Shown: positions 1 to 7,281 of the stretch, in pieces
Layout of the letters: each line of letters begins with the position of its first letter
Position numbering within the stretch: position 1 is the stretch's first letter
NCBI GenBank assembly: GCA_919902665.1
Contig: CAKKRK010000180.1
Span: 1 to 55,139 of the forward strand
DNA: 55,139 nucleotides
Reading direction: 5' to 3'
Source: Nitrospiraceae bacterium
GTDB taxonomy: Bacteria > Nitrospirota > Nitrospiria > Nitrospirales > Nitrospiraceae
Made by a program: the position numbers and the translations under genes
The notes under the pieces: generated by a model
Databases searched by the model: none
What the model saw: the letters and a program-made list of their open reading frames with translations, nothing else
What the model was told of the DNA's origin: nothing

Positions 1-1
1 G

Positions 2-1144
2 GAATTCGAAGAAGCGGCCCGGCTGCGGGACCGCCTCTTCAAGATCCAACGCATGTTAGAAAAGCAGCGGATCACGCAGACCTCGGCAACTGATCAGGAC
101 GTAATCGGCTTGGCCAGACAGGGTTCGGCAGTAGACCTGCAAATTCTGTTTGTGCGCGGCGGCTTGCTGATCGGGCGGAAAGATTTCTTCTGGCCTCAGT
201 CGGCTGATGCCCCGGACGAGGAACTGGTCCGCTCCGCGATCGAACAGTTCTATAACAAGGATGGGCAGCCGCCCAGAGAAGTCCTCGTCCCGACTGATCT
301 CGAAGACACCGTACTGATTCAACAATGGCTCTCCGACAAGCGAGGGGAATCTGTTCATGTGCGTTCGCCTGAGCGAGGCGCCAAGCATCAGTTGGTCCTT
401 TTGGCCGAAGAGAATGCGGCTGCGGCTGTCGCCAATCATTTGCGCGATGAGGAGCGTGACCGGCAAGCGGGCGAGGAACTGAAACGGCTACTGAGACTGG
501 AACAGGCTCCGCGTCGAATCGAAGGATTCGACATCTCGAATACGATGGGCAACGACTCCGTCGCCTCAATGGTTGTGTGGGAAGACGGACAGATGAAGAA
601 GGCGGACTATCGACGGTTCAAGATCCAAACGGTCGAAGGTGCCAATGACTTCGCCAGTATGAAAGAGGTGGTGACGCGTCGCTATGGGCGAGAGGAGAGC
701 CTGGCTCAGCCGGATCTGATTCTCATCGACGGCGGGTTAGGCCAACTGGCTGCCGCGCTGGAGGGGCTCAAAGCGGTTGGGCAGCAGAGCTTGCCGATAC
801 TCGGATTGGCCAAGGCCCGCGGTGACAAGGAAGAGCGTGTCTTCTTAGCGGGAAGGAAAAACCCGATTGTCCTCAGGGCCACCTCTCCGGCCACCCATTT
901 GTTACAGCATATTCGTGACGAAGCGCATCGCTTCGCGATTACCTTCCACAGGAAGCTGCGTGGCAAATCACTGGTCAGTTCAAAACTGGATCAGGTCATT
1001 GGGATCGGGGAGATTCGGCGCAATCAGCTTCTAGAGAAATTTGGCAGCCTCGACAAAGTGGTGTCGGCCAGCGACGAAGCCCTACAGGAGGCCGGACTCA
1101 ATGCGGAAACCGTGTTGAATCTCCGTCGAGCACTTGAACAGTAG
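2..1144 (+). CDS. uvrC: UvrABC system protein C (5' partial)
   Basis: UvrC makes the dual incisions in nucleotide excision repair after UvrA/UvrB mark the lesion. The open frame enters from the left edge in frame 2, and the first residues (EFEEAARLRD...) are the UVR motif that contacts UvrB. The first internal ATG at 53 is therefore not the start, and the N-terminal GIY-YIG nuclease domain lies outside the window. The C-terminal half is visible: an RNase H-like nuclease core (GFDISN near 540, LILIDGG near 718, HRFAITFHR near 930) and a terminal helix-hairpin-helix region (IGEIRRNQLLEKFGS). The gene ends 24 bp from the convergent FadL-like gene. Its partner uvrA lies at 22.4-24.9 kb. Truncation is due to the window edge only. 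Confidence 0.95.
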   Translation, partial: EFEEAARLRDRLFKIQRMLEKQRITQTSATDQDVIGLARQGSAVDLQILFVRGGLLIGRKDFFWPQSADAPDEELVRSAIEQFYNKDGQPPREVLVPTDLEDTVLIQQWLSDKRGESVHVRSPERGAKHQLVLLAEENAAAAVANHLRDEERDRQAGEELKRLLRLEQAPRRIEGFDISNTMGNDSVASMVVWEDGQMKKADYRRFKIQTVEGANDFASMKEVVTRRYGREESLAQPDLILIDGGLGQLAAALEGLKAVGQQSLPILGLAKARGDKEERVFLAGRKNPIVLRATSPATHLLQHIRDEAHRFAITFHRKLRGKSLVSSKLDQVIGIGEIRRNQLLEKFGSLDKVVSASDEALQEAGLNAETVLNLRRALEQ

Positions 1145-1168
1145 TAGTCATCGGCCTCCATTCGTCGC

Positions 1169-2563
1169 CTAAAATAGATACCGGAAACTGAACGTCCCCA
1201 GATGTACGAACGCGTGGTAGGTCCCGTCCACTGTCGGATTTTGGTTACCGGCCACCGTGCGTGATTCGTAAAACCACTCCTGATAGGCAAGATCGAGACC
1301 GATTCCTTTCGGCCACAAGGCTGACCCTCCACTGCAAGGAATCATGCCTAGAAAACGTCCAGAGCCCTTACACAGAAATCCCACGCCAAAGGATAAGGTA
1401 TGAGCCGGCAATGAAATGATACCAGGATTAAAGGTCCGATCAGGGACAGGATCTTCCGTATACGTATAACCAGAACGGGCGGCGACCTCCCAATGCGGTA
1501 GCAAGCCTGGACTCAGCCACTTATACTCGGTTCCGAGTGCAATCACCGCCACATTCTTCCACTGTTGCGGTTGGGGGATTGTGGCTCCACTGGACAGTCG
1601 TACATCGAGATTCCTGTTTAAGCTCCACCCCACATACTCGACATCGACTTCGACTTTCCATTCTCGCTCTGGGGATCGAATCGGCCAGACGGCGAGAGCC
1701 CCCATCACCATTTGTGGCAACACCAAGTCCGTGGAGGCGTCGGCCACCTTCGCTCCGTTGACTAACAACGACCCATTTAACGGCAACACCGCTTGACTGC
1801 GATAGACCAACCCGATTGAGACGACCGGTTTACCAGCTTCGTTCCTGAATGGAGTATAGAGCAGACTGGCAGTCACTCCCGCTCCAGTCCCTGTCCCGTT
1901 CAGTTCGATGGACGCCCCCGCTGGAATTCCAAGACCACCTGCACTGATCTGTTTCTGCTCGACATGCCCTTCACCCAAAAAGCTGGCAAAGGTATAAATA
2001 TCAGCGCTCACACCGACGGAGAGCGCATCACTTACTTTATACGCAATCGTCGGTTTGATAGCGATCAGCGGCAACTCCGCTGACGTGATCGCAGTATTGA
2101 ATGGGGCGTCAATCGGGTAGCGAGTTCTTAAGCCAAACGGCGATGTCAGCCCCAATCCAATAGTCACAGCAGAAAAACGAGGTGCACCGAGTGCTCCAAG
2201 GTTGGCGCTGAGGTACGTGTGCCCGGGTGGAGGGAAGCTGACGCTTCCCCCGAAATCGCCTCGAGTATCAACTCCGGAAATGCTCTTCGCCTTAATGGAA
2301 CCACCAAGTAACGCGATCCCGAATACTCCCTGGATACCAGAGACTTGAGTAAGGCCAGCAGGATTATATTGAATAGCTGAGGCATCGTCCGCCTGGGCTG
2401 CGAATGCATTCCCTTGAGCTGCGGCGACAGCCCCCTGTGGTTGAAACCTCAGTGCCTGAGCAATTGCGAGTACAGGAGTTAGAAACACCACCACCACTAC
2501 AACCATTACCCCAGCTGCAACCCTATGATGAGGCAGGCAACCTGATGGAGTACGCTGAAGCAT
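1169..2563 (-). CDS. FadL/TodX-family outer membrane transport protein
   Basis: This is a 464-residue predicted outer-membrane beta-barrel of the OMPP1/FadL/TodX family, which moves hydrophobic molecules across the outer membrane. The N terminus has a basic stretch, a long valine-rich hydrophobic segment and an Ala-rich end (IAQA) that fit a signal peptide. It is followed by the family's typical start after cleavage: GAVAAAQGNAFAA, ADDASAIQYNPAGL. The protein ends in an aromatic residue after alternating strands (SFRYLF), as barrels do. The first ATG was taken; later Met residues could also serve. It is divergent from luxR, so the roughly 170-bp spacer holds both promoters. The substrate cannot be told from sequence; involvement in export or import of acyl signals is only a guess from the luxRI neighbours. 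Confidence 0.85.
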   Translation of the reverse strand: MLQRTPSGCLPHHRVAAGVMVVVVVVFLTPVLAIAQALRFQPQGAVAAAQGNAFAAQADDASAIQYNPAGLTQVSGIQGVFGIALLGGSIKAKSISGVDTRGDFGGSVSFPPPGHTYLSANLGALGAPRFSAVTIGLGLTSPFGLRTRYPIDAPFNTAITSAELPLIAIKPTIAYKVSDALSVGVSADIYTFASFLGEGHVEQKQISAGGLGIPAGASIELNGTGTGAGVTASLLYTPFRNEAGKPVVSIGLVYRSQAVLPLNGSLLVNGAKVADASTDLVLPQMVMGALAVWPIRSPEREWKVEVDVEYVGWSLNRNLDVRLSSGATIPQPQQWKNVAVIALGTEYKWLSPGLLPHWEVAARSGYTYTEDPVPDRTFNPGIISLPAHTLSFGVGFLCKGSGRFLGMIPCSGGSALWPKGIGLDLAYQEWFYESRTVAGNQNPTVDGTYHAFVHLGTFSFRYLF

Positions 2564-2647
2564 AGTTATGATGGCTACTTGTGCCTTTCTCCCTCCGACC
2601 TTTCTAGACGAATACCCTATTTCATTGTCATAGGTATAGATCCGTAT

Positions 2648-2666
2648 GGGCCTAGTTGGTAGGCCC
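2648..2666. promoter_or_regulatory. Small inverted repeat upstream of luxR
   Basis: GGGCCT and AGGCCC form a perfect 6-bp inverted repeat with a 7-base spacer, about 70 bp before the luxR start. It could be an operator or the base of an mRNA hairpin. It does not match the lux-box shape seen at 4397-4420. Weak on its own. Confidence 0.2.
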
Positions 2667-2735
2667 TATTGCAACCTGTTCCGTTTTTCTATACTGTCCC
2701 CCCAATTGGGCACTGTATACATTTGGAGGATCCCT

Positions 2736-3548
2736 ATGGCACAGGTGGCACCGGTTGAAAAAAACAAGCGCCCCTTCCCCCGCCAACTTTTTGAAACCCT
2801 TTCAAAAACTGAATGTACGGCGTTTGTCGAAGCACTCCATTACACGGTTGAAGCGGACTCTACCGCTGATATCAAAGAGGCACTGCTCCAGTTTCAAAAT
2901 TTGTTCCCTTTTACGCGAGTGATTGGAGGCCTTGCTCGCCTCACAGCCAACGGTCGTTTCGACGGGTTTACCAACGTCGTCAATGTTAGCTACCCCGAGG
3001 AATGGCTTCGACTCTACTGGCAAAACGGATATTTTGAGGTTGATCCGGTCTTTCAGACCGCTCTGCAAAAACCCGGCACCCAACATTGGGGGACTACCTA
3101 TCAACAAGCAAGCTCTCCGAAGCAACAGGAATTCATGGCCGCAGCAAAGGACTTTGGACTGGGAGATGGGATTACGACCGGGTCCGCAGATCCAGCTTGC
3201 GGAGTCGCGACCTTCTGCTCCTTTGCTTCCGCCGATCGCGTGGATGCTACGCGATATGTGCCACTCATTGAGTATTTCGGATACTATGTTCATCTGGCGC
3301 TCTTACGCACGGCCCCTGCAAAGGCCCAATCAATGGATCGCTGTGTAAAGCGGTTAACGCTGAGGGAGTTGACGATTCTGAACTGGGTCAAGAATGGCAA
3401 GACGAATTGGGAGATTGCCCAAATTATGGGTGTGACCGAGCGCACAATCCGATTCCATGTCGAAAGTATTTTCTCCAAGCTGGATGTCACATCACGGTCT
3501 CAGGCTGTCGCCACTGCCATTGAACATGGCTTGCCGAATGTGGTCTAG
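2736..3548 (+). CDS. luxR: LuxR-family quorum-sensing transcriptional regulator
   Basis: Autoinducer-responsive regulator of about 270 residues. The N-terminal half is an autoinducer-binding domain with the conserved ligand-pocket pattern: Trp and Tyr in EEWLRLYWQNGYF, the DP pair in EVDPVF, a Trp in QHWG, and the GLGDGIT stretch. The C-terminal 65 residues are a LuxR helix-turn-helix (LTLREL, GKTNWEIAQIMGVTERTIRFHV, SKLDV). The ATG at 2736 was chosen because GGAGGA sits 5 bases upstream; the frame is open back to 2646, but that ATG lacks a good ribosome site. It is convergent with the LuxI-type synthase 50 bp downstream, which makes it the cognate receptor by context. Confidence 0.92.
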   Translation: MAQVAPVEKNKRPFPRQLFETLSKTECTAFVEALHYTVEADSTADIKEALLQFQNLFPFTRVIGGLARLTANGRFDGFTNVVNVSYPEEWLRLYWQNGYFEVDPVFQTALQKPGTQHWGTTYQQASSPKQQEFMAAAKDFGLGDGITTGSADPACGVATFCSFASADRVDATRYVPLIEYFGYYVHLALLRTAPAKAQSMDRCVKRLTLRELTILNWVKNGKTNWEIAQIMGVTERTIRFHVESIFSKLDVTSRSQAVATAIEHGLPNVV

Positions 3549-3569
3549 GCGCTCCGCATGACCTTCATC

Positions 3570-3591
3570 ACGCGGCACCGTGCCACCGCGT
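3570..3591. terminator. Candidate bidirectional hairpin between luxR and luxI
   Basis: ACGCGG at 3570-3575 pairs with CCGCGT at 3586-3591, with further CAC/GTG pairing inside after a small bulge. It sits midway in the 50-bp gap between the convergent luxR and luxI, where a shared terminator is expected. There is no strong T-tract on either strand, so the call is tentative. Confidence 0.35.
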
Positions 3592-3597
3592 CACATG

Positions 3598-4314
3598 TCA
3601 CACCAACGCTGGTACAGCCTGGCTGAAGGTCGAAGTTCGCCCTGTCACCGCGGTGCCTGCTGGGGTCGTTAGCGTAGAGATCCACTCAAGAAACTCCGGC
3701 CGCTTTTGCCCATTCTCTTCGTCAAAACGAACCATGTCGTAGATCGCCGCGACCGCTCCGACTTCGGCAGGTGGCAGCTTCACGACGGGACCAACCGGCT
3801 CACAAGGAAAACCGAGCATGCGAAGGGCTCTCAAGAACCGATGTTCGACTTCGAGGTAATAGTACCGAATCTCGTTTTCCACGGCCCATTGGTAAATCCC
3901 TTTCAACACTCCCAGCATGATTCGGCTTGAAAGCTTCGCATCTCGAATGTCCGGATTGACAGCAAGCCTCGTGATTTCCGCCGTATCCGGCGCTTTCCGT
4001 ATGGCATACCCCTGGTGAAGCAGCGCTCCGAATTCATGCTCCAACATGAATTTCCCCGAGTAAGGAAGGAGGCGCGCCATGCCGAGTAGCATCCCGTCGT
4101 AGCCAAAGACTCCCACCGTAACACCCCAAAGATCATACATGTCCATCTCTTTACCATCCTCTGTCGGTGGCAGCCATTGTAACTTCTCTGCAAAGACGCG
4201 ATGCCGCAACCGATAGGCCTGTTGCAAGTCAGACTCGTCTTTGAGCGTCTTGACGAGAAACTCTCCTTCGTAGAATTCAATCTCTTTATGCGCTCCAGCT
4301 GGTACGACTTGCAC
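3598..4314 (-). CDS. luxI: LuxI-family acyl-homoserine lactone synthase
   Basis: Synthase of 238 residues that would make an acyl-homoserine lactone from S-adenosylmethionine and an acyl donor. It carries the family core: LRHRVFAEKLQW (the R-x3-F...W signature), acidic EMDMYD, the Arg in GMARLLP, and AEITRLAV with the catalytic Glu and Arg. The GTG start at 4314 follows AGAGGAGG at good spacing. Family members are usually about 200-220 residues; the extra length is mainly a C-terminal tail rich in Thr and Gly. A perfect palindrome resembling a lux box lies about 85 bp upstream, implying positive feedback by the convergent LuxR. FeeM-type N-acyl amino acid synthases share the fold, but the conserved LuxI residues favour AHL synthesis. 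The acyl chain cannot be predicted. Confidence 0.9.
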   Translation of the reverse strand: MQVVPAGAHKEIEFYEGEFLVKTLKDESDLQQAYRLRHRVFAEKLQWLPPTEDGKEMDMYDLWGVTVGVFGYDGMLLGMARLLPYSGKFMLEHEFGALLHQGYAIRKAPDTAEITRLAVNPDIRDAKLSSRIMLGVLKGIYQWAVENEIRYYYLEVEHRFLRALRMLGFPCEPVGPVVKLPPAEVGAVAAIYDMVRFDEENGQKRPEFLEWISTLTTPAGTAVTGRTSTFSQAVPALV

Positions 4315-4396
4315 GATGACCTCCTCTTTGGCGGGTAACTGATAGGGCTGATTGTCTGCTTGAGGAGGCGGATGGTTTCATTTCGAGCGACAAACG

Positions 4397-4420
4397 TCAC
4401 CTGGCGTGTCCGCCAGGTGA
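4397..4420. promoter_or_regulatory. Putative lux box (perfect 10-bp inverted repeat)
   Basis: TCACCTGGCG and CGCCAGGTGA are exact reverse complements separated by TGTC. The inner 20 bp has the ACCTG-N10-CAGGT layout of the classical lux box bound by LuxR-type dimers. It lies between the divergent luxI (start 4314) and the kinase gene (start 4513), so one site could control both directions. The seen part is the palindrome; LuxR binding is inferred. Confidence 0.7.
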
Positions 4421-4512
4421 TTTGCTAGTCTCTCTCGCGTACAAGATCCACGTAGAGTCCGCTGTTAAATAGGATTACGAAATGTTTAGATGTAAAAAGG
4501 AGGGATGGTGAC

Positions 4513-5313
4513 GTGACACAAGGCAAGACCAGTTTTCAATTGCTGGACGGTGGACTTCCATCAACATCCACATTGTCAACGGCTCGGTCGGTACGACCAT
4601 CAACGAACTTTCCAGGCCTCTACGAGTTGATGCCTTGCGAAGGTGAGCTAACGACCGCGTTCAAAGCGACGGAAAGCCGGTTGAGTAAACTCCTGGAAGA
4701 CCGGAGCCGTACCGGCCGAGATCTGCATGATTCCGTGCTGCAATCGCTGTATGCCATCGGGTTGAACATAGAAGCAGCTCGGCGAGGCCGAAACGACCAG
4801 ACGGTGGAACGAAAAGAAACTGACGACCAGATAATCCACCAGATCAATCAACTGATTCACGAGGTCCGTGGGATGATTCGCGAGTTAGAGTCGGGAAGTA
4901 TCCAGGAGTTTGACTTGTCGTCGGAGCTCTCCACGTTATGCACGACCTACGAGCAAACGGGGCAGTTATCCGTAAAACTGAATATCCAGCGTGGCACCAT
5001 GGATGTACTGACGCACGAGGAAGAGCGAGAAATCCTGAATATCGTGCGAGAGGCGCTCAGCAACTGCGCGCGCCACGCCGCCGCAACCCGGGCGGTCATC
5101 TCGATCCGCATGCGAGACGCGAGAATTCAGGTGAGCATCCAGGACAATGGCATCGGATTTTCAGCGGCTGGGCAGCCGCGAGGATATGGCCTTGCCAACA
5201 TGGAGGCTCGAGCAAAGCGACTCGGTGGGGCCTTGCGGGTTCAATCCAAGAAAGAAGCAGGGACACACGTCATCGCAGAATTTTCTTTGGAACCTGAGTT
5301 AACATCCATATGA
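4513..5313 (+). CDS. Soluble NarL-type (HisKA_3) sensor histidine kinase
   Basis: Histidine kinase of 266 residues with no membrane segment. After about 60 poorly conserved N-terminal residues comes a HisKA_3 dimerisation domain with the phosphoaccepting His at about residue 72 (GRDLHDSVLQSLY). A HATPase_c domain follows, with the N box (EALSNCARHA), G1 box (DNGIGF) and G2 box (GYGLANM). The GTG start at 4513 is preceded by AAGGAGGG; the nearby ATG at 4505 is out of frame and hits a stop at once. It overlaps the response regulator by 4 bases, so the pair is translationally coupled. The promoter region is shared with luxI and holds the lux-box-like palindrome, suggesting density-dependent expression. 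No sensory domain is recognised. Confidence 0.9.
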   Translation: MTQGKTSFQLLDGGLPSTSTLSTARSVRPSTNFPGLYELMPCEGELTTAFKATESRLSKLLEDRSRTGRDLHDSVLQSLYAIGLNIEAARRGRNDQTVERKETDDQIIHQINQLIHEVRGMIRELESGSIQEFDLSSELSTLCTTYEQTGQLSVKLNIQRGTMDVLTHEEEREILNIVREALSNCARHAAATRAVISIRMRDARIQVSIQDNGIGFSAAGQPRGYGLANMEARAKRLGGALRVQSKKEAGTHVIAEFSLEPELTSI

Positions 5314-5990
5314 AACCATCACCGACCAGCATCATTCTTATTGATGACCATGAGATGGTCCGTCGAGGCTTACGTGCGCTACTTCACCTCGAACCGGATA
5401 TGGCAATCGTCGCAGAGACCGGGACTGTGGCGGACGGCGTAGCGGCCGTGGAGCGTCTCGCCCCAGAGATGGTGTTACTCGACGTAAAACTTCCAGACGC
5501 CTCGCTGACCGAAGCCTGTCGTCGACTGCTGGCCGTTGCACCGAAGCTTCGGATCCTCGTCCTGACCAGTTATGCCGAAGATTCCTCGGTGATGGCTGCC
5601 GTCCAAAACGGAGCCCACGGCTACGTGCTCAAGGATATCCGAATGGACGAGCTGATTCGCGCCATTCGCACCGTCGCCGGCGGCCAAGGGTATCTCGATC
5701 CACGAGTGACCCAACAAGCCCTGCGTTGGATTCGGACCAGTTCACACCTGGGAACGACGTCCCATGGAACCTCTCGACTCTCTCCGCAAGAACGCTTGAT
5801 CCTGCCGCTTCTGGCTGAAGGAAAAACGAACAAGGAGATCGCCGTCCAGCTTCGCTTGAGCGACAAAACGGTGAAAAACTACCTGGCAAATATCTTTGAC
5901 AAGCTTCAAGTCAAGCGTCGGACAGAAGCCGTTGCCTGGTTCATGAAGGAAACCCAGGTACCCGGTGGTGCGAGAAGTCAAGGTTTCTAG
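5310..5990 (+). CDS. NarL/FixJ-family response regulator
   Basis: Response regulator of 226 residues: an N-terminal receiver domain (acidic pair in IDDHEMV, phosphoacceptor Asp at about residue 58 in LLDVKLPD, conserved Lys in VLKDI) and a C-terminal LuxR-type helix-turn-helix (LSPQERLILPLLAEGKTNKEIA, VKNYLANIFDKLQV). It is the evident partner of the HisKA_3 kinase, whose stop codon overlaps its ATG. It would act in the cytoplasm as a DNA-binding activator or repressor. Its targets are unknown; the shared control region with luxI makes quorum-sensing or adhesion genes plausible. Confidence 0.93.
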   Translation: MKPSPTSIILIDDHEMVRRGLRALLHLEPDMAIVAETGTVADGVAAVERLAPEMVLLDVKLPDASLTEACRRLLAVAPKLRILVLTSYAEDSSVMAAVQNGAHGYVLKDIRMDELIRAIRTVAGGQGYLDPRVTQQALRWIRTSSHLGTTSHGTSRLSPQERLILPLLAEGKTNKEIAVQLRLSDKTVKNYLANIFDKLQVKRRTEAVAWFMKETQVPGGARSQGF

Positions 5991-6217
5991 CAGGCTGCGA
6001 ACAAAATTGGTCGATGCCATCATACGGCCAGCAATTTCCGTTTGGTGCTGAGACCCGAATTCCTTCAGAATACTCAAGAAGGCTGTCGTTCTCACCCGCC
6101 CAACCCCGGCGCGCCAAGACGCGCCACTCCGCAGGCAAGGCCGCAGCGAGCGAAGAAGCAAGGCGTAGCCCCTTTACACCCGACTACCCATCGCCTGCGT
6201 GAACAGGCGTTTGTCTA

Positions 6218-6720
6218 GGGAAGGTCTGATTTATTCTTCGCACATGATGTGCTAAAGGAAGCGCAGTCCTGATGAGGAGGCGCACCCATGCAGCAATCGA
6301 CATTTGCCGAGGTCACGTTTGAGCAATATCGCAAGTCCACCCGCCGCGAGCAGTTCCTCGACGAGATGAACCGCGTCGTACCGTGGGCGGAGTTAGTGGC
6401 CGTGATCGAGCCAGTCTATCCCAAGGGCGATGGACCGGGGCGTCCACCGGTTGGGATCGAACGCATGTTGCGGCTTCATTGTCTGCAACAGTGGTTCAAT
6501 CTGTCGGATCCAGCCGTGGAAGAAGCGCTGTACGACTCGCGCGCCATGCGGCAGTTTGTCGGGATTGATCTGGGCCGCGAGCCCGTGCCCGACGAGACGA
6601 CGATCTGCAAGTTTCGGCATCTCTTGGAAGCCCACCAGTTGGGCGAGCAGCTGTTTGCACGGATCGGCACGTATCTGGCGACCCACGGCATCAATACGGG
6701 GCCGGTTCTTGACGGACCAG
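6218..6720 (+). mobile_element. Left-end remnant of an IS5-family insertion sequence
   Basis: GGGAAGGTCTGATTTATTC starts at about 6218, directly after CTAG, and looks like an IS5-type terminal inverted repeat next to its preferred target. The transposase reading frame begins 70 bp later and loses recognisable similarity near 6710. No matching right-hand repeat was found downstream, so only the left part of the element survives. The element marks the border of a decayed stretch reaching to about 7.3 kb. Confidence 0.65.
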
Positions 6721-6854
6721 TATTTCTTGCGATCATAACCAAAGGTATGAACTTCCATCGTATATCACCCTTTCGATCTTGGACTAGGCGGCAACCTGAT
6801 GCCCTGGAGGTATGGCGCCGGCCGCTGCAGAACCACCTGTTGTTCATGCACTGA
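6288..6854 (+). pseudogene. Truncated IS5-family transposase
   Basis: The first 140 or so residues match the N-terminal DUF772 region of IS5-group transposases (PVGIERMLRLHCLQQWFNLSD, EEALYDSRAMRQFVG, PDETTICKFRHLLE). Around residue 140 (after HGINTG) the frame runs into unrelated sequence and stops at 6854. The DDE catalytic core that should follow is missing, so the protein cannot transpose. A typical start is supported by GAGGAGGCGCACCC upstream of the ATG at 6288. The last 45 codons are non-homologous read-through. Confidence 0.8.
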
Positions 6855-7075
6855 GCTGAAGCAATCAGCTATCAAACTCTCCTATACATTCCGGACACTT
6901 CGGCAAACCAATTCGGTATTATTTCGGTCACTTGATCAAGAAACTTGATAAGAACTCGATGGGGCTTAATTGGGAAAGGGATTGTTCGACCGGCCTATTG
7001 GCTAAAACTTAACCGATAGGTGTACGCATGATAAGAACACCGCGCTGTCGTGCTAAAGGTTAGCGGAACACCGCA
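6855..7075. other. Non-coding decayed stretch with small inverted repeats
   Basis: No convincing gene is visible here. There is a short perfect hairpin (ATCAAG, AAA, CTTGAT at 6935-6949) and an imperfect one (CCTATTGG at 6994-7001 against CCGATAGG at 7013-7020). The stretch joins the broken transposase to the herA-like remnant. Base composition is more A/T-rich than the flanking genes. Confidence 0.4.
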
Positions 7076-7207
7076 TCAGATCCAGGCAGCAGTGAGAGTC
7101 CCCTTCTCGTCTCGCCAGTGGGGCGTCCAGGCGAGGGCCACGAGCTTGATGGCAATATTGGCTTTGGTGGGCTTGATGAAAACTGTAAGGGTATCCGCTT
7201 TGACGAG
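7076..7207 (-). pseudogene. C-terminal remnant of a herA-like ATPase gene
   Basis: Read on the minus strand, the last 44 codons give LVKADTLTVFIKPTKANI, then AIKLVALAWTPHWRD and a short tail. This matches the C terminus of the complete HerA-like ATPase at 18380-20899 (SIKPTKANIAVKLVALAWTPHWRD) almost residue for residue. Over about 70 bp the two DNA copies differ at only three bases; two changes are silent and one gives Ile for Val. No ATPase domain lies upstream of it on this strand, so only the tail of a second copy remains. Confidence 0.7.
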
Positions 7208-7281
7208 ACTGTCTCCCCGAGAATCGCCAACCCCACCGACCCATGCATCGGCGGCATGCCGCACGTGCATGCCATGCGGGT

